Of a DNA stretch of 64,000 bases, positions 34,321 to 44,911 are shown piece after piece (position 1 is the stretch's first letter; every line of letters begins with the position of its first letter). The DNA comes from Stomorhina lunata. Lineage: Eukaryota > Arthropoda > Insecta > Diptera > Rhiniidae. A program made the translations under genes and the position numbers. The notes beneath the pieces were generated by a model. That model was given only the letters and a program-made list of their open reading frames with translations. It was not told the origin of the DNA and did no database searches. Where the stretch lies: contig OW121741.1 in the NCBI GenBank assembly GCA_933228675.1, positions 16,691,571 to 16,755,570 of the forward strand. Direction: 5' to 3'.

Positions 34321-35524
34321 TTTTAACATTTACTGTTAATGCATTAAAATACATACATAAATTTGGTTGAGAAGGGGGAAGAGACCTCCGAACGGAAGGA
34401 TATGGGTTAAGTCTGCAGCAAAAAATAAGCCAAAAATAAGAAAAACTTCAGAACCCAAAGAAAAATCCTTCCAAGGGTTGGTTAAAGAAACATAACCTCA
34501 GAAAAACAACACAAATTACTGTTTCGAAATAAAAAAAACAACTGAAAAACACATCAAATGACAGTTATTTTTTCGTAGCTTAAGCCTTGGATTTTTTATA
34601 AAATCATAAAAAATGTTTTTGTATACAAAAACAAGCCATGGATGAGGGGTGTTGTAGGTGGGGTTGGAAGCTGAGGCTCTACTATTCCCAAAGGTGTATA
34701 AAATTATGCGATTTATGTCTGTTGCATTTGACTCGTTAGTACAAAGTCGTTTCGTGTGTTTGGCTTTTACTACTTAAGACTCTTCAGGGGTTACTAGCCT
34801 AAGGATAGGCTTTATTATTTTCATTTTACTTAAACTTATACTATGATTTTCATGTTTATATATGTTAAACACTAAACATCTTTTTCTCTTATTTTCTGAC
34901 TTTTGTTTATTATATTGACTGTAGTTGTAGTTGTGTGAGTGTGTTTGAGTTTGTTTAACATTAACTCTCACTCACACACACAAACTCATTTACATAGTAG
35001 CCAAATTCTAGCATATGGATGCAAACAACCAAATGGGAAAGGGAGAAAGTTGAGGGTGGTAAATGTTAAAATTGAATTAAATTTCATTACTCTTTTGTTG
35101 CTTTTGTTGGTAATTTAAAGATGTTTTCTTATTTTATCTCAATATTTCGTTTGTGTTGTTGTAATTTTGTCAGCTATAATTGAAAAAAATATGATGTACA
35201 TTATAGGAAATTAAGATGAGGAAACACATCCATCCATCTTTTTGGCTGTTTTTTATGGTTGTCCTGGTAATAGGTTTAATTTTAAGAAATGTACATTATT
35301 TTAAAAATATGATACTTTTTGGATCGAAATTTGTATTTCAAGACAGGTAAATAATGCCTTAAAATTTAATTAAGAATATAATCAAAAGTGGCAAATGACA
35401 AATAGTCATTATTCCTGACGATATAAATTTCAAAAGAAATAAAAAACTTCTAATAGAAAAAGAAATCGATATCTTTTAATTTCAAACTTAATAGAAATTC
35501 AGATCTTAAAACAAATTTTCTGAG
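34321..35524. other. Unique AT-rich island
   Basis: No repeat or gene recognised. A (GT/CA)-rich tract occurs near 34930-34985. The minus-strand frame 34774-34971 overlaps that tract and is not supported as a gene. Confidence 0.5.
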
Positions 35525-37700
35525 AAAAAAAAATTTTTAAAGAAAAATTTTCTATAGAAAAATTTTTCTATAGAAAAATTTTTATAATAAAAAAAATTTT
35601 CTATAGAAAAATTTTTATAATAAAAAATTTTACATAGAAAAATTTTTATAATACAAAATTTTGAATAGAAAAATTTTTATAATGAAAAATTTTCCTTACA
35701 AAAAGTTTTTAGTAAAAAATTTTCTATTGAAAAATTAAAAAAAAAAATTTCTATAGAAAAATTTTTTTAAAAAAAATTTTCTATAGAAAAATTTTCATAA
35801 TTTTCTTAAGAAAACTTTTTTGTAACGAAAAAATTTCTAAAGAAAACTTTTTGTAACCAAAAATTGTCTATCGAAAATTTTTTTATAACGAAAAATTTTC
35901 TATATAAAATTTTTTTGACGAAAAATTGTCTATAGAAATTTTTTTGTTACAAAAAATTTTTCTATAAAAAATTTTTTGTAACAAAAAATTTTCTATAGAA
36001 AATTTTTTGGTAACAAACAATTTTCTATAGAAAAATTTTTTGTAACGAAAAATTTTCTATAAAAAAATTTTCTACAGAAATTTTTTTTGTAACGAAAAAT
36101 TTTTTATAGAAAATTTTTTTGTAACGAAAAATTTTCTATAGAAAATTTTTTTGACGAAAAATTGTCTATAGAAATTTTTTTAACAAAAAATTTTTTATAG
36201 AAAAATTTTTTGTAACAAAAAATTTTCTATAGAAAAATTTTTTGTAACAAAAAGTTCTCTATAGAAAATTTTTTTAACGAAAAATTTTCTTTAGAAAATT
36301 GTTTTTAACGAAAAATGTTCTTTGGAAAATTTTTTTTACCGAAAAATTTTCTTTAGAAAATTTTTTTTTACCGAAAAATTTTCTATAGAAATTTTTTTTT
36401 ACCGAAAAATTTTCTATAGAAATTTTTTTTTACCCAAAAATTTTCTATAGAAAATTTTTTTTACCGAAAAACTTTCTATAGAAATTTTTTTTTACCGAAA
36501 AATTTTCTATAGAAATTTTTTTTTACCGAAAAATTTTCTATAGAAATTTTTTTTTTACCGAAAAATTTTCTACAGAAAATTTTTTTTACCGAAAAATTTT
36601 CTATAGAAATTTTTTTTTACCGAAAAATTTTCTATAGAAAATTTTTTTACCGAAAAATTTTCTATAGAAAATTTTTTTTACCGAAAAATTTTCTATAGAA
36701 AATTTTTTTTGCCGAAAAATTTTCTATAGAAAATTTTTTTTGCCGAAAAATTTTCTATAGAAAATTTTTTTGCCGAAAAATTTTCTATAGAAAATTTTTT
36801 TACAGAAAAATTTTCTATAGAAAATTTTTTTACCGAAAAATTTTCTATAGAAAATTTTTTTTTACCGAAAAATTTTCTACAGAAATTTTTTTTACCGAAA
36901 AATTTTCTATAGAAAATTTTTTTTTACCTAAAAATTTTCTATAGAAAATTTTTTTTTAACGAAAAATTTTCTATAGAAATTTTTTTTTTACCGAAAAATT
37001 TTCTATAGAAATTTTTTTTTACCGAAAAATTTTCTATAGAAAATTTTTTTTTACCGAAAAATTTTCTACAGAAAATTTTTTTTACCGACAAATTTTCTAT
37101 AGAAAATTTTTTTTACCGAAAAATTTTCTATAGAAAATTTTTTTTACCGAAAAATTTTCTATAGAAAATTTTTTTTACCGAAAAATTTTCTATAGAAAAT
37201 TTTTTTTACCGAAAAATTTTCTATAGAAAATTTTTTTTACCGAAAAATTTTCTATAGAAAATTTTTTTTACCGAAAAATTTTCTATAGAAAATTTTTTTT
37301 ACCGAAAAATTTTCTATAGAAAATTTTTTTTACCGAAAAATTTTCTATAGAAAATTTTTTTTACCGAAAAATTTTCTATAGAAAATTTTTTTACCGAAAA
37401 ATTTTCTATAGAAAATTTTTTTTTACCGAAAAATTTTCTATAGAAAATTTTTTTTTACCGAAAAATTTTCTATAGAAAATTTTTTTTACCGAAAAATTTT
37501 CTATAGAAAATTTTTTTTACCGAAAAATTTTCTATAGAAAATTTTTTTTACCGAAAAATTTTCTATAGAAAATTTTTTTTACCGAAAACTTTTCTATAGA
37601 AAGTTTGTTTTTATGAAAAATCTTATATTTTTATAACCAAAAATTTTCTATCGAAAAAGTTTCTTTAACGAAAAATTTCTATAGAAAATTTTTATTTTAT
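35525..37700 (+). repeat. ~31-bp CTATAG minisatellite, TACCG/TAACG orientation (~70 units)
   Basis: The left third (35530-36300) uses a TTGTAACG spacer with diverged units. From about 36330 to 37600 the spacer is TTTTACCG and units are nearly uniform. The core is the 22-base palindrome AAAATTTTCTA plus its complement. Same direction as 30690-34290 and opposite to 28541-29490. The TAACG to TACCG change records replacement of one variant by another within one array. Confidence 0.94.
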
Positions 37701-38186
37701 ATGACAACGCTTTTTATCATAGATATTCATCTTTTATTAAAGACACAAACCATGCAGATAATGAAAGGAACTGCCAACACAAACGATATATTTTAAAAGA
37801 TCACGAATGCATACAGTGATGGAAGATAAAATAGGGATATTTTATAAGTTTTCATATAGAAAAATTTTAATATGTTATAAGAAAATTTTGATATCAAAAA
37901 AATATTTTTTGTTGAAAAATTTTTATATCCAAAAAATTACTATGGAAACATGTTGAGAAAAAAAAATGTAAAGAAATTGGCTTCAATAGATTTGTTGGTA
38001 GTGGAACACCACAAATCGGTCTTCCCTGCTTCTGTAATATATATGTACTAGCAGTAACGGGGGTAGTTAAAGAGTATACTCAGACTGGATGAGGACAATT
38101 GGGAAGTAATAGGAATTGAAACATATCATTTACTTTATGTTTACATCGGTAGTAATGCCGATAATACTTATTTAAATAGCCTATGT
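37701..38186. other. AT-rich sequence at satellite edge
   Basis: Unique sequence with no gene recognised. It lies next to the retroelement remnant that follows and may include its 3' flank. Confidence 0.4.
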
Positions 38187-38378
38187 TTACAATATATTAA
38201 AATCAAAGGCCGAACATTTTTTAGAATTCCATGCTTTTCGATCTTGTGCCCATATTCTCCAATTTTCTAGGTGAAACTTTGAAAGATTCTCCTCTACTTG
38301 GTCTTTCCATCGAAGTTTCGGACGTCCTCTTCTTACATTAAACGGTGGCCGTATTAATTCTAGTTTTAGTTTTTTCAT
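38187..38378 (-). pseudogene. C-terminal tail of a non-LTR retrotransposon polyprotein
   Basis: The minus-strand frame contains G-R-P-K-L-R-W-K-D-Q-V-E, then L-E-N-W-R and A-Q-D-R-K-A-W. This G-R-P-x-x-R-W-x-D...A-x-D-R-x-x-W pattern is the usual end of many insect LINE reverse transcriptases. No reverse transcriptase core lies immediately upstream on that strand, so this is a detached fragment. The reverse transcriptase piece at 43220-43610 (-) has the same orientation and could be from the same family, with the satellite and unique DNA between them. Family level is uncertain. Confidence 0.75.
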
Positions 38379-38567
38379 AGTAATGGTCTTTTCCTGGAGT
38401 GGGTTACTACCCTGAAGTCCTAAGCCATATTTTTATAGTTCTTATGGGAGAACTCGCGGCATATGTTAGCTCACTACATTAACGGATGTTAAGTAGTTCT
38501 CTCGGTGAGGCCACAAGTAGGTCAGTGTCCACAGTTGAGATGAAGTATAACCAAAATAAGACCAAGT

Positions 38568-38606
38568 TAAGACCAATCAGAACCGTTGCTTGGTATCCAA
38601 CATCCC
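38568..38606 (-). repeat. Dispersed repeat, inverted copy of 43093-43135
   Basis: 'gaccaatcagaaccgttgct' followed by 'tggtatccaacatcccat' is the reverse complement, with few changes, of the sequence around 43095-43135 ('accaagcaacggttctgatt' and 'ggtct'). It marks an inverted pair of the same element end, each close to a LINE fragment. Confidence 0.65.
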
Positions 38607-39924
38607 ATAAAGACCTATAAAATTACTTTATGAAAAAGATCGTTGAAAAGTACTGAATTTAAAAGATCGTTGAAAAGTACTTAATGAATCCACTTACGAG
38701 TAGTTATTCGTAAAGGGTCTACAAATGTCAAGTCTGGGCTGAATTTTGAACAGATTTTTTCTACTCAACTTTTTTTTTATAAATTTTGAAGATAGAAATC
38801 CATCCATATACATATGTATATCTACCAGTCCCCTTTTAACCACAATTATTAAAATCAATTCATCAATTAATCCGATTGTGGTTTTTTAAAGAAGAAAACC
38901 CTTGTTTTCTAGGATTTGGAGTTATTTTTCTATTTAAACCACAAAACACTTAAAAAAAAGTAAATTGATTTCGTTCCTATGTTAAGTACTTACTCATCAA
39001 GGACAATTTTTCTTCATTATTTTTTTTTTAAATTAACCCCATTTTCCTAAGATTTTGAGTATTTTCTTATCAATTTCTTAAAGTCAAAATCCATTAGGCT
39101 TACAAAAGGGAAAACGAAAATATTGTACCCTTTCTTTTTGGAGATGTGTGCATTATATAATACTAAATCGTTATAGGCAATCAAAATCAATGATATTGGT
39201 TTTTGATAAATACCCATCTTCTGTACTTTCCTAAACTTCATCTTGATTCTTTCGAGCAACGAACCAACCCCAATCAACTAACAAACCAGCTGCAGGCTTA
39301 AGAAATCAACCAAACTCCTTGTATCGGAAAATCTTCCTTTTTTTCTTTCTTACTCTTGTCTTTCTAATCTCTAAACAATCTTTGATTTGTTTTCTTTTAA
39401 AACAAAAAAAAAACGTGAAAAACTAAGAAAGAAAAGATTTCTTAAGGCCTAAATACGGGTATCGTCATAAGGGGCGATAAATGAAAATATATGAATGTAT
39501 TTGAAGGATATAAAGTCCTTTTACGAAGCACTGGTAACGTAATACCCCAGAGGAATTGCAATAAATAGAAACAAATAACATGTTTGAAAAAAATAGAAAA
39601 ATAGAAAATAAAACAATAACATACGAGTTAATTCTAGAATATGAATTTTGGGGAGCTAAAGGAAAAATAACCTTTTAAATCTTGACCAGAAATAACATAA
39701 TCAGAAAAAATAAACAAATAGCCCAAAAAGATTGAACTAAGAAATCTTTTTCCATAATATGCATTAACTAATTCCCTTAAGTGTAAAAAGAAATAAAAAG
39801 AAGAAAAATTAAATATTATGAAAAATGTTAAAGTTTCAAAAGAAAATGTTAAGAAATTTGTCAAAATTGAAATACTACAAAATTTCCAAAAGGAAGCAAG
39901 ATTTTGAATAGACAACTGTCACTA
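38607..39924. other. AT-rich intergenic sequence, nothing recognised
   Basis: Unique sequence. Minus-strand frames at 39047-39277 and 39634-39915 have no motif that I recognise and no exon-like boundaries. Confidence 0.45.
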
Positions 39925-39929
39925 GCTTT

Positions 39930-41288
39930 AGTTTCAGTTCTAGTTTCTCGAACTGAACCTAGAACTGATACTAAAACTGAACCAAGAACTGAACCTAGAA
40001 CTGAACCAAGAACTGAACCTAGAACTAAACCTAGAGCTGAACTAGAAATGTACCAGAACTATACTAGAACTGTACTAAAACTGAACTAAAACTAAACTAC
40101 AACTGAACTACAACTGAACTACAACTGTACTAAAACTGAACTAGAACAGAACTAGAACTGAACTAGAACTGAACTAGAACTGAACTAGAACTGAACTAGA
40201 ACTGAACTAGAACTGAACTAGAACTGAACTAGAACTGAACTAGAACTGAACTAGAACTGAACTAGAACTGAACTAGAACTGAACTAGAACTGAACTAGAA
40301 CTGAACTAGAACTGAACTAGAACTGAACTAGAACTGAACTAGAACTGAACTAGAACTGAACTAGAACTGAACTAGAACTGAACTAGAACTGAACTAGAAC
40401 TGAACTAGAACTGAACTAGAACTGAACTAGAACTGAACTAGAACTGAACTAGAACTGAACTAGAACTGAACTAGAACTGAACTAGAACTGAACTAGAACT
40501 GAACTAGAACTGAACTAGAACTGAACTAGAACTGAACTAGAACTGAACTAGAACTGAACTAGAACTGAACTAGAACTGAACTAGAACTGAACTAGAACTG
40601 AACTAGAACTGAACTAGAACTGAACTAGAACTGAACTAGAACTGAACTAGAACTGAACTAGAACTGAACTAGAACTGAACTAGAACTGAACTAGAACTGA
40701 ACTAGAACTGAACTAGAACTGAACTAGAACTGAACTAGAACTGAACTAGAACTGAACTAGAACTGAACTAGAACTGAACTAGAACTGAATTAGAACTGAA
40801 CTAGAACTGAACTAGAACTGAACTAGAACTGAACTAGAACTGAACTAGAACTGAACTAGAACTGAACTAGAACTGAACTAGAACTGAATTAGAACTGAAC
40901 TAGAACTGAACTAGAACTGAACTAGAACTGAACTAGAACTGAACTAGAACTGAACTAGAACTGAACTAGAACTGAACTAGAACTGAACTAGAACTGAATT
41001 AGAACTGAACTAGAACTGAACTAGAACTGAACTAGAACTGAACTAGAACTGAACTAGAACTGAATTAGAACTGAACTAGAACTGAACTAGAACTGAACTA
41101 GAACTGAACTAGAACTGAACTAGAACTGAACTAGAACTGAACTAGAACTGAAATAGAACTGAACTAGAACTGAACTAGAACTGAACTAGAACTGAACTAG
41201 AACTGAACTAGAACTGAACTAGAACTGAACTAGAACTGAACTAGAACTGAACTAGAACTGAATCTAGAACTGAACCTAAGACTGAACC
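39930..41288 (+). repeat. 11/12-bp satellite (GAACTAGAACT)n
   Basis: The first ~110 bases use a 12-bp unit such as GAACCTAGAACT. From about 40085 to 41262 the unit is the 11-bp GAACTAGAACT in about 107 nearly perfect copies. Variant GAATTAGAACT occurs at 40787, 40886, 40996 and 41062, spaced by exact multiples of 11, which suggests block duplications. Frames such as 39904-40089 (repeating R-T-E-P) and 41230-41421 (-) (N-L-E-L) are translations of the repeat, not genes. Confidence 0.95.
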
Positions 41289-41430
41289 GTTCTAGATTCA
41301 GTTCTAGATTCAGTTGTAGGTTCAGTTCTAGGTTAAGTTGTAGATTCAGTTCTAGATTCACTTCTAGGTTTAGTTCTGTATTCAGTGGAAGGTGCAGTTC
41401 TATATTGAGTTCTAGGTTCATTTCCAGTTC
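41289..41430 (-). repeat. Inverted 12-bp satellite block (GTTCTAGATTCA)
   Basis: Units of 'agattcagttct' and 'aggttcagttct' in the opposite orientation to 39930-41288. The switch is abrupt at 'gaaccgttctagattcag' (about 41284-41301). Confidence 0.88.
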
Positions 41431-42400
41431 ATTTAAGACTCATTTCTAAGTTAAGTTTCAGAACATCTCTAAAAACTGCGGCACCCTTAAGATGGAATTA
41501 AATTAAGAAAACATTTATTTGAAAATCTCACCTTTCTATTTACCAAACAAAAACTCAAGATTTAAAATTCTCAAAACAAAAAAACAGCTGTTACTTTCAC
41601 ACCACAAAACGTAAACAAACAAAACAGAGCCACGTGTCAATAAATTGTAAACAATTCTAGCAAATTAACACCGTCATGGTAAGACCATGACGATTTTTAT
41701 TAATTAACCCAAAAGTAACGCAAATTATTTCAAAATTAAAGTAAAATGAAATAAAAAGAAAAAAATTTTACATGATTATCATTTAAAAAAAGGTAAGAAA
41801 ATTGCTCTTAAGAAAAATCCCTTAAATCTTTTATTAAGGCTTCTTCAAACTTATAATTACCGATGTCTAAACAAAATCCTTTCGTTTAGTTAAAGCAGCT
41901 GGGTCTTAAGTACTGGTTGTATCTAGCCCGGAAACTATGTATCACAAGAAGTGTAAATAAGTCTACATTACTTTTTGTTTATTCTTAAGTTTTTCCATTT
42001 TCCCTCATGCACTTTAGCTGGGTGTCAATTTTGTTATTAGCTGGCCGCTTATTGTTTGTTAGTTTTTCGTGTTTTATATTTATATCTTTATATATCCCAG
42101 TGGAAAATGAGGATTTTGTTAGAATTTTAATGATTTCCTATTATAGTGTTGGACACCCCATGGCGTTATCACGTGTTGTCTTTGCTGCTTATTTTGGTGA
42201 ATAGATTGTCAAAGCAGACATTTAGGCTTTCAATGTGGTTTGTGTCTCTAATAATCGGGAGTTTAGTCTTATATCAAGTGAAATGTGGAATAAAATAAAA
42301 TTTTTAGTTTATTATTAAGTTAAATAAAACCTAAACCGTGCAAAATTCAAAAATCTTAAAAATGCGGAAGTATTCATATATTATACAAATCCATCTGACA
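41431..42400. other. Unique AT-rich region with a small perfect hairpin
   Basis: Mostly unremarkable intergenic sequence. It includes CAGCTG near 41586, CACGTG near 41632 and a perfect 9-bp hairpin at 41672-41692. The frame 42007-42204 is not supported as a gene. Confidence 0.45.
41672..41692. other. Perfect 9-bp hairpin (CGTCATGGT-AAG-ACCATGACG)
   Basis: The two 9-base arms are exact complements around a 3-base loop and are far less AT-rich than the surroundings. It could be a short inverted-repeat footprint or a structured site; function unknown. Confidence 0.6.
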
Positions 42401-43215
42401 TTCAAATGTTTACATATTATTCAGTATTTTTAAATTTATCACATTTTTTTGGAAATCCTTCCATTGAAAATTTTCAAGTTGCTTTTGTTACATTTTTGGA
42501 GCAGGTGGTCTACTTACGCTTAAAACTATACAAGTTCTGGGATTTAAACGCCTTCCCGCAGACACAGATTCATCCTAGGCAGTTGGATGAATTTGCCTCC
42601 CGAGGTAGAAAAATTACTTTATTGTTTGAAAACTCATCATATGTTTTCTCCATAGTGGCATGATGACAAACAGGTCCGGAAATATCCAGGCACTTTTTGC
42701 TGTCTCAACTTTCTGAACGGACCTACCCGATCCAGGTTTCGTTTCAATTCTCAGGTCTTTCCATCCATAATAACATTTGAAACAGTCCGAGCATCAAAGA
42801 CCCAGTACGTCTATGTGATTCTTCAAAGGTAGAAAAAATAAAGGAAAGGCCGAAATGGAAGCTGGAAGAAATATGGTATATTTATACGAATAAAATATTG
42901 GGGGTAATATACTAACTTGGTCCAGTTTCAACTGATAAATATCTTGAAGTTCCTCGTGGAATCTGCTATCTAGAAACTTAAGCCCTAATGACTGAAGATA
43001 GGTTCGACCGTTCCAGGCGAGTCCTCATCTAAACATTATTTGCTAATACGCGAAATCCCCTATTTGTACTTATAGCACACATAGGGTGATGTAGGGGATG
43101 TAGAATACCAAGCAACGGTTCTGATTGGTCTCATCTTGGTTTGCACAGTTTTATAGGCGCTAATCGATGGGATTTGTTTCACAATTTTTGCAACCGTAAT
43201 ATATGACGGATTTGA
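42400..43215. other. Probable degraded transposon DNA, unassigned
   Basis: Base composition is visibly more balanced than the flanks from about 42490 to 43130, and a dispersed repeat present at 38568-38606 lies at 43093-43135. The open frame 42406-42663 has no motif that I can name. Its position next to the LINE fragment suggests retroelement sequence, but this is not shown. Confidence 0.4.
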
Positions 43216-43615
43216 CATTAATATTTGCTAAGATTTCCAGATAGCTCAGAGAATGCATATTTCGCCTTATAAATGCGTGATTCAATTTCCTCGTCGGCGC
43301 CACCTTTTGTAGATATCAAACTTCCAAGATAATTAAAGGTACCTATACGTCCAATAATCTCGTTATACACATTGATGTGTGTCGACGGGTTTGCGCCATA
43401 GCCTCCATGCATAATCTTTGTCTTGCCTTATTCCAGTTCCTTCGAACAGATTAGACAAAATGCCTTTGTGTAGGAGTCGAATTAAGTTCAAAATTTTCAG
43501 TGACATTTTACAATTTACTAAAATTCTCCATAGAAAGTTCCTATTGACACTGTCGAAGACCTTCGAAGTCGATAAACACTGGCATGATTACCCCTTGGAG
43601 TAGTATATTTTGTAA
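43215..43615 (-). pseudogene. Non-LTR retrotransposon reverse transcriptase fragment
   Basis: Read on the minus strand across frameshifts, it gives I-D-F-E near 43570, then D-S-V-N-R-N-F-L-W-R-I-L (about 43550-43515), the 'FDS-x-R-x-x-LW' block of LINE reverse transcriptases. It ends with F-N-Y-L-G-S-L-I-S-T-K-G-G-A-D-E-E-I-E-S-R-I (43335-43270), the block that follows the palm in the same enzymes. The Y-A-D-D region itself is missing, and several stops and shifts are present. It is therefore a dead, internally deleted copy. Confidence 0.8.
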
Positions 43616-43860
43616 TGTTGTTTCTTTGCATGCTTAAAGCATCGTAAATGCTTAGTCGATGGATGGTAAGTACAAAAACACGAGCAACGTTTGTATAGCG
43701 AGCCGCTCGATCCGAGCTAGACGCACGTTTGCAGCCGCAACTAACATTTTCGTACTTTACCAAGTACAATTATCTTACACCCTTAGACCAAATGCGTTGA
43801 ATAACTCCCTAATAAAAACTCTTTTATTTTCAAATTCAACGTATTTTTTTACTATTTAAC
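43616..43860 (-). pseudogene. Possible upstream continuation of the LINE fragment
   Basis: The GC-richer stretch around 43680-43745 overlaps long frames on both strands, and these end against the reverse transcriptase remnant. No motif is clear. Included because it probably belongs to the same element. Confidence 0.35.
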
Positions 43861-43899
43861 AAACCGTTTGGCTCATTTTTTTAATTTGTCATTATTTCT

Positions 43900-44911
43900 T
43901 CTTTTACTCATACACAAAACACCCTGTTATTATTCTACTTCTACCTCTAACATCTGGCAGCACTTTAAACTTTCCCAAAAATACAACCCTGTTGGCAACA
44001 GCCAACAAAAGAGAAACTCCAAGAATTGACAATTGAAAAGAAAACGAAAACGTCGACGCGTCGATAAAGAAAAAATTTTTGTGTTGCTTTTTTATTAAAA
44101 TTAAAAAAATAAATATTTCAAGCTTTTATAAGGCATTTTATTTAGAAAAAATAAGAAAATCGTTTAAAATAAAGTGCAATAATTCTAAAGTTTATTGAAA
44201 TTAAATGATTTATATAAAAGAAAATATGAATTTTTCTAAAGGATAATTTTCGTTGAAAAGAAAAACGAGACGCATTTTTTGGGTTGCATGAATTTTTCTT
44301 TTTTTTGTCTTCATTTAATGATGAGATGTTTAAATGTGTGTGAGTGTATGTACGTGTTTATATGGGCTTCATTATTAAGTTGTTGTTGGTATAAGTGTAG
44401 ATGAATTAAAAAAACCCGTATTGTATGTGTTTGTTGTTGCTGTAACAATAATAGATGTAGATTTTATTGTTGGGTTTTCTGTTGTTGTTGTAAAATTGTA
44501 TAGATTTTTGTTGTTCGTTTTGTTGTATCAGTGTGTGGTGCAAATGGTCGGATGGACGGACTGTTTTGTGTAGTAGCACAAGCAAAGAAGAAACAACAAA
44601 AAGTAAGCGCAGCGATTAAAAAAAAATTTAATGTACATGCATACGAAAAAAAAAATATTAAGAAAAACAAAAACCTTTAAAAATATGTAACAAAGTAACA
44701 GAGAAAAAAGGGAAAAAAAGAAAATATAGAGAAATTCCTTTGATTACAATAATAAAAAATAGTGAAAAGAAATGTCATATAAAAAATGGAAAATATCAAA
44801 GAATATAATTATAAATGAAAAATAAAAAACAGTTTAATTTAAAGAAAAATTATTAACAAACAAAATTGTTAAACTAAAAAAGTGTTTCATAAAAAGATTT
44901 CATTAAAACAA
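43900..44911 (+). promoter_or_regulatory. Candidate distal promoter and untranslated first exon
   Basis: A run of unique, A-rich leader-like sequence ends in a good splice donor, AACAA|GTGAGT, at 44911/44912. Upstream, at 44051-44066, sits CGTCGACGCGTCGATA, the only CpG-dense patch in this part. It contains a CGTCGACG palindrome and TCGATA, similar to DRE-type promoter elements. No coding frame crosses the donor. One possibility is a noncoding first exon of the Gef26 gene, spliced about 15 kb to the acceptor at 59995. This is inference only. Confidence 0.3.

Noticed and set aside
39904..40089. Frame with repeating Arg-Thr-Glu-Pro
   Set aside because: Translation of the 12-bp satellite; no start in context, and it is lost when the unit becomes 11 bp.
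41230..41421. Minus-strand frame with Asn-Leu-Glu-Leu repeats
   Set aside because: Translation of the same satellite across its inversion point.
43418..43859. Plus-strand frames overlapping the LINE fragment
   Set aside because: Shadow frames of the minus-strand reverse transcriptase remnant.
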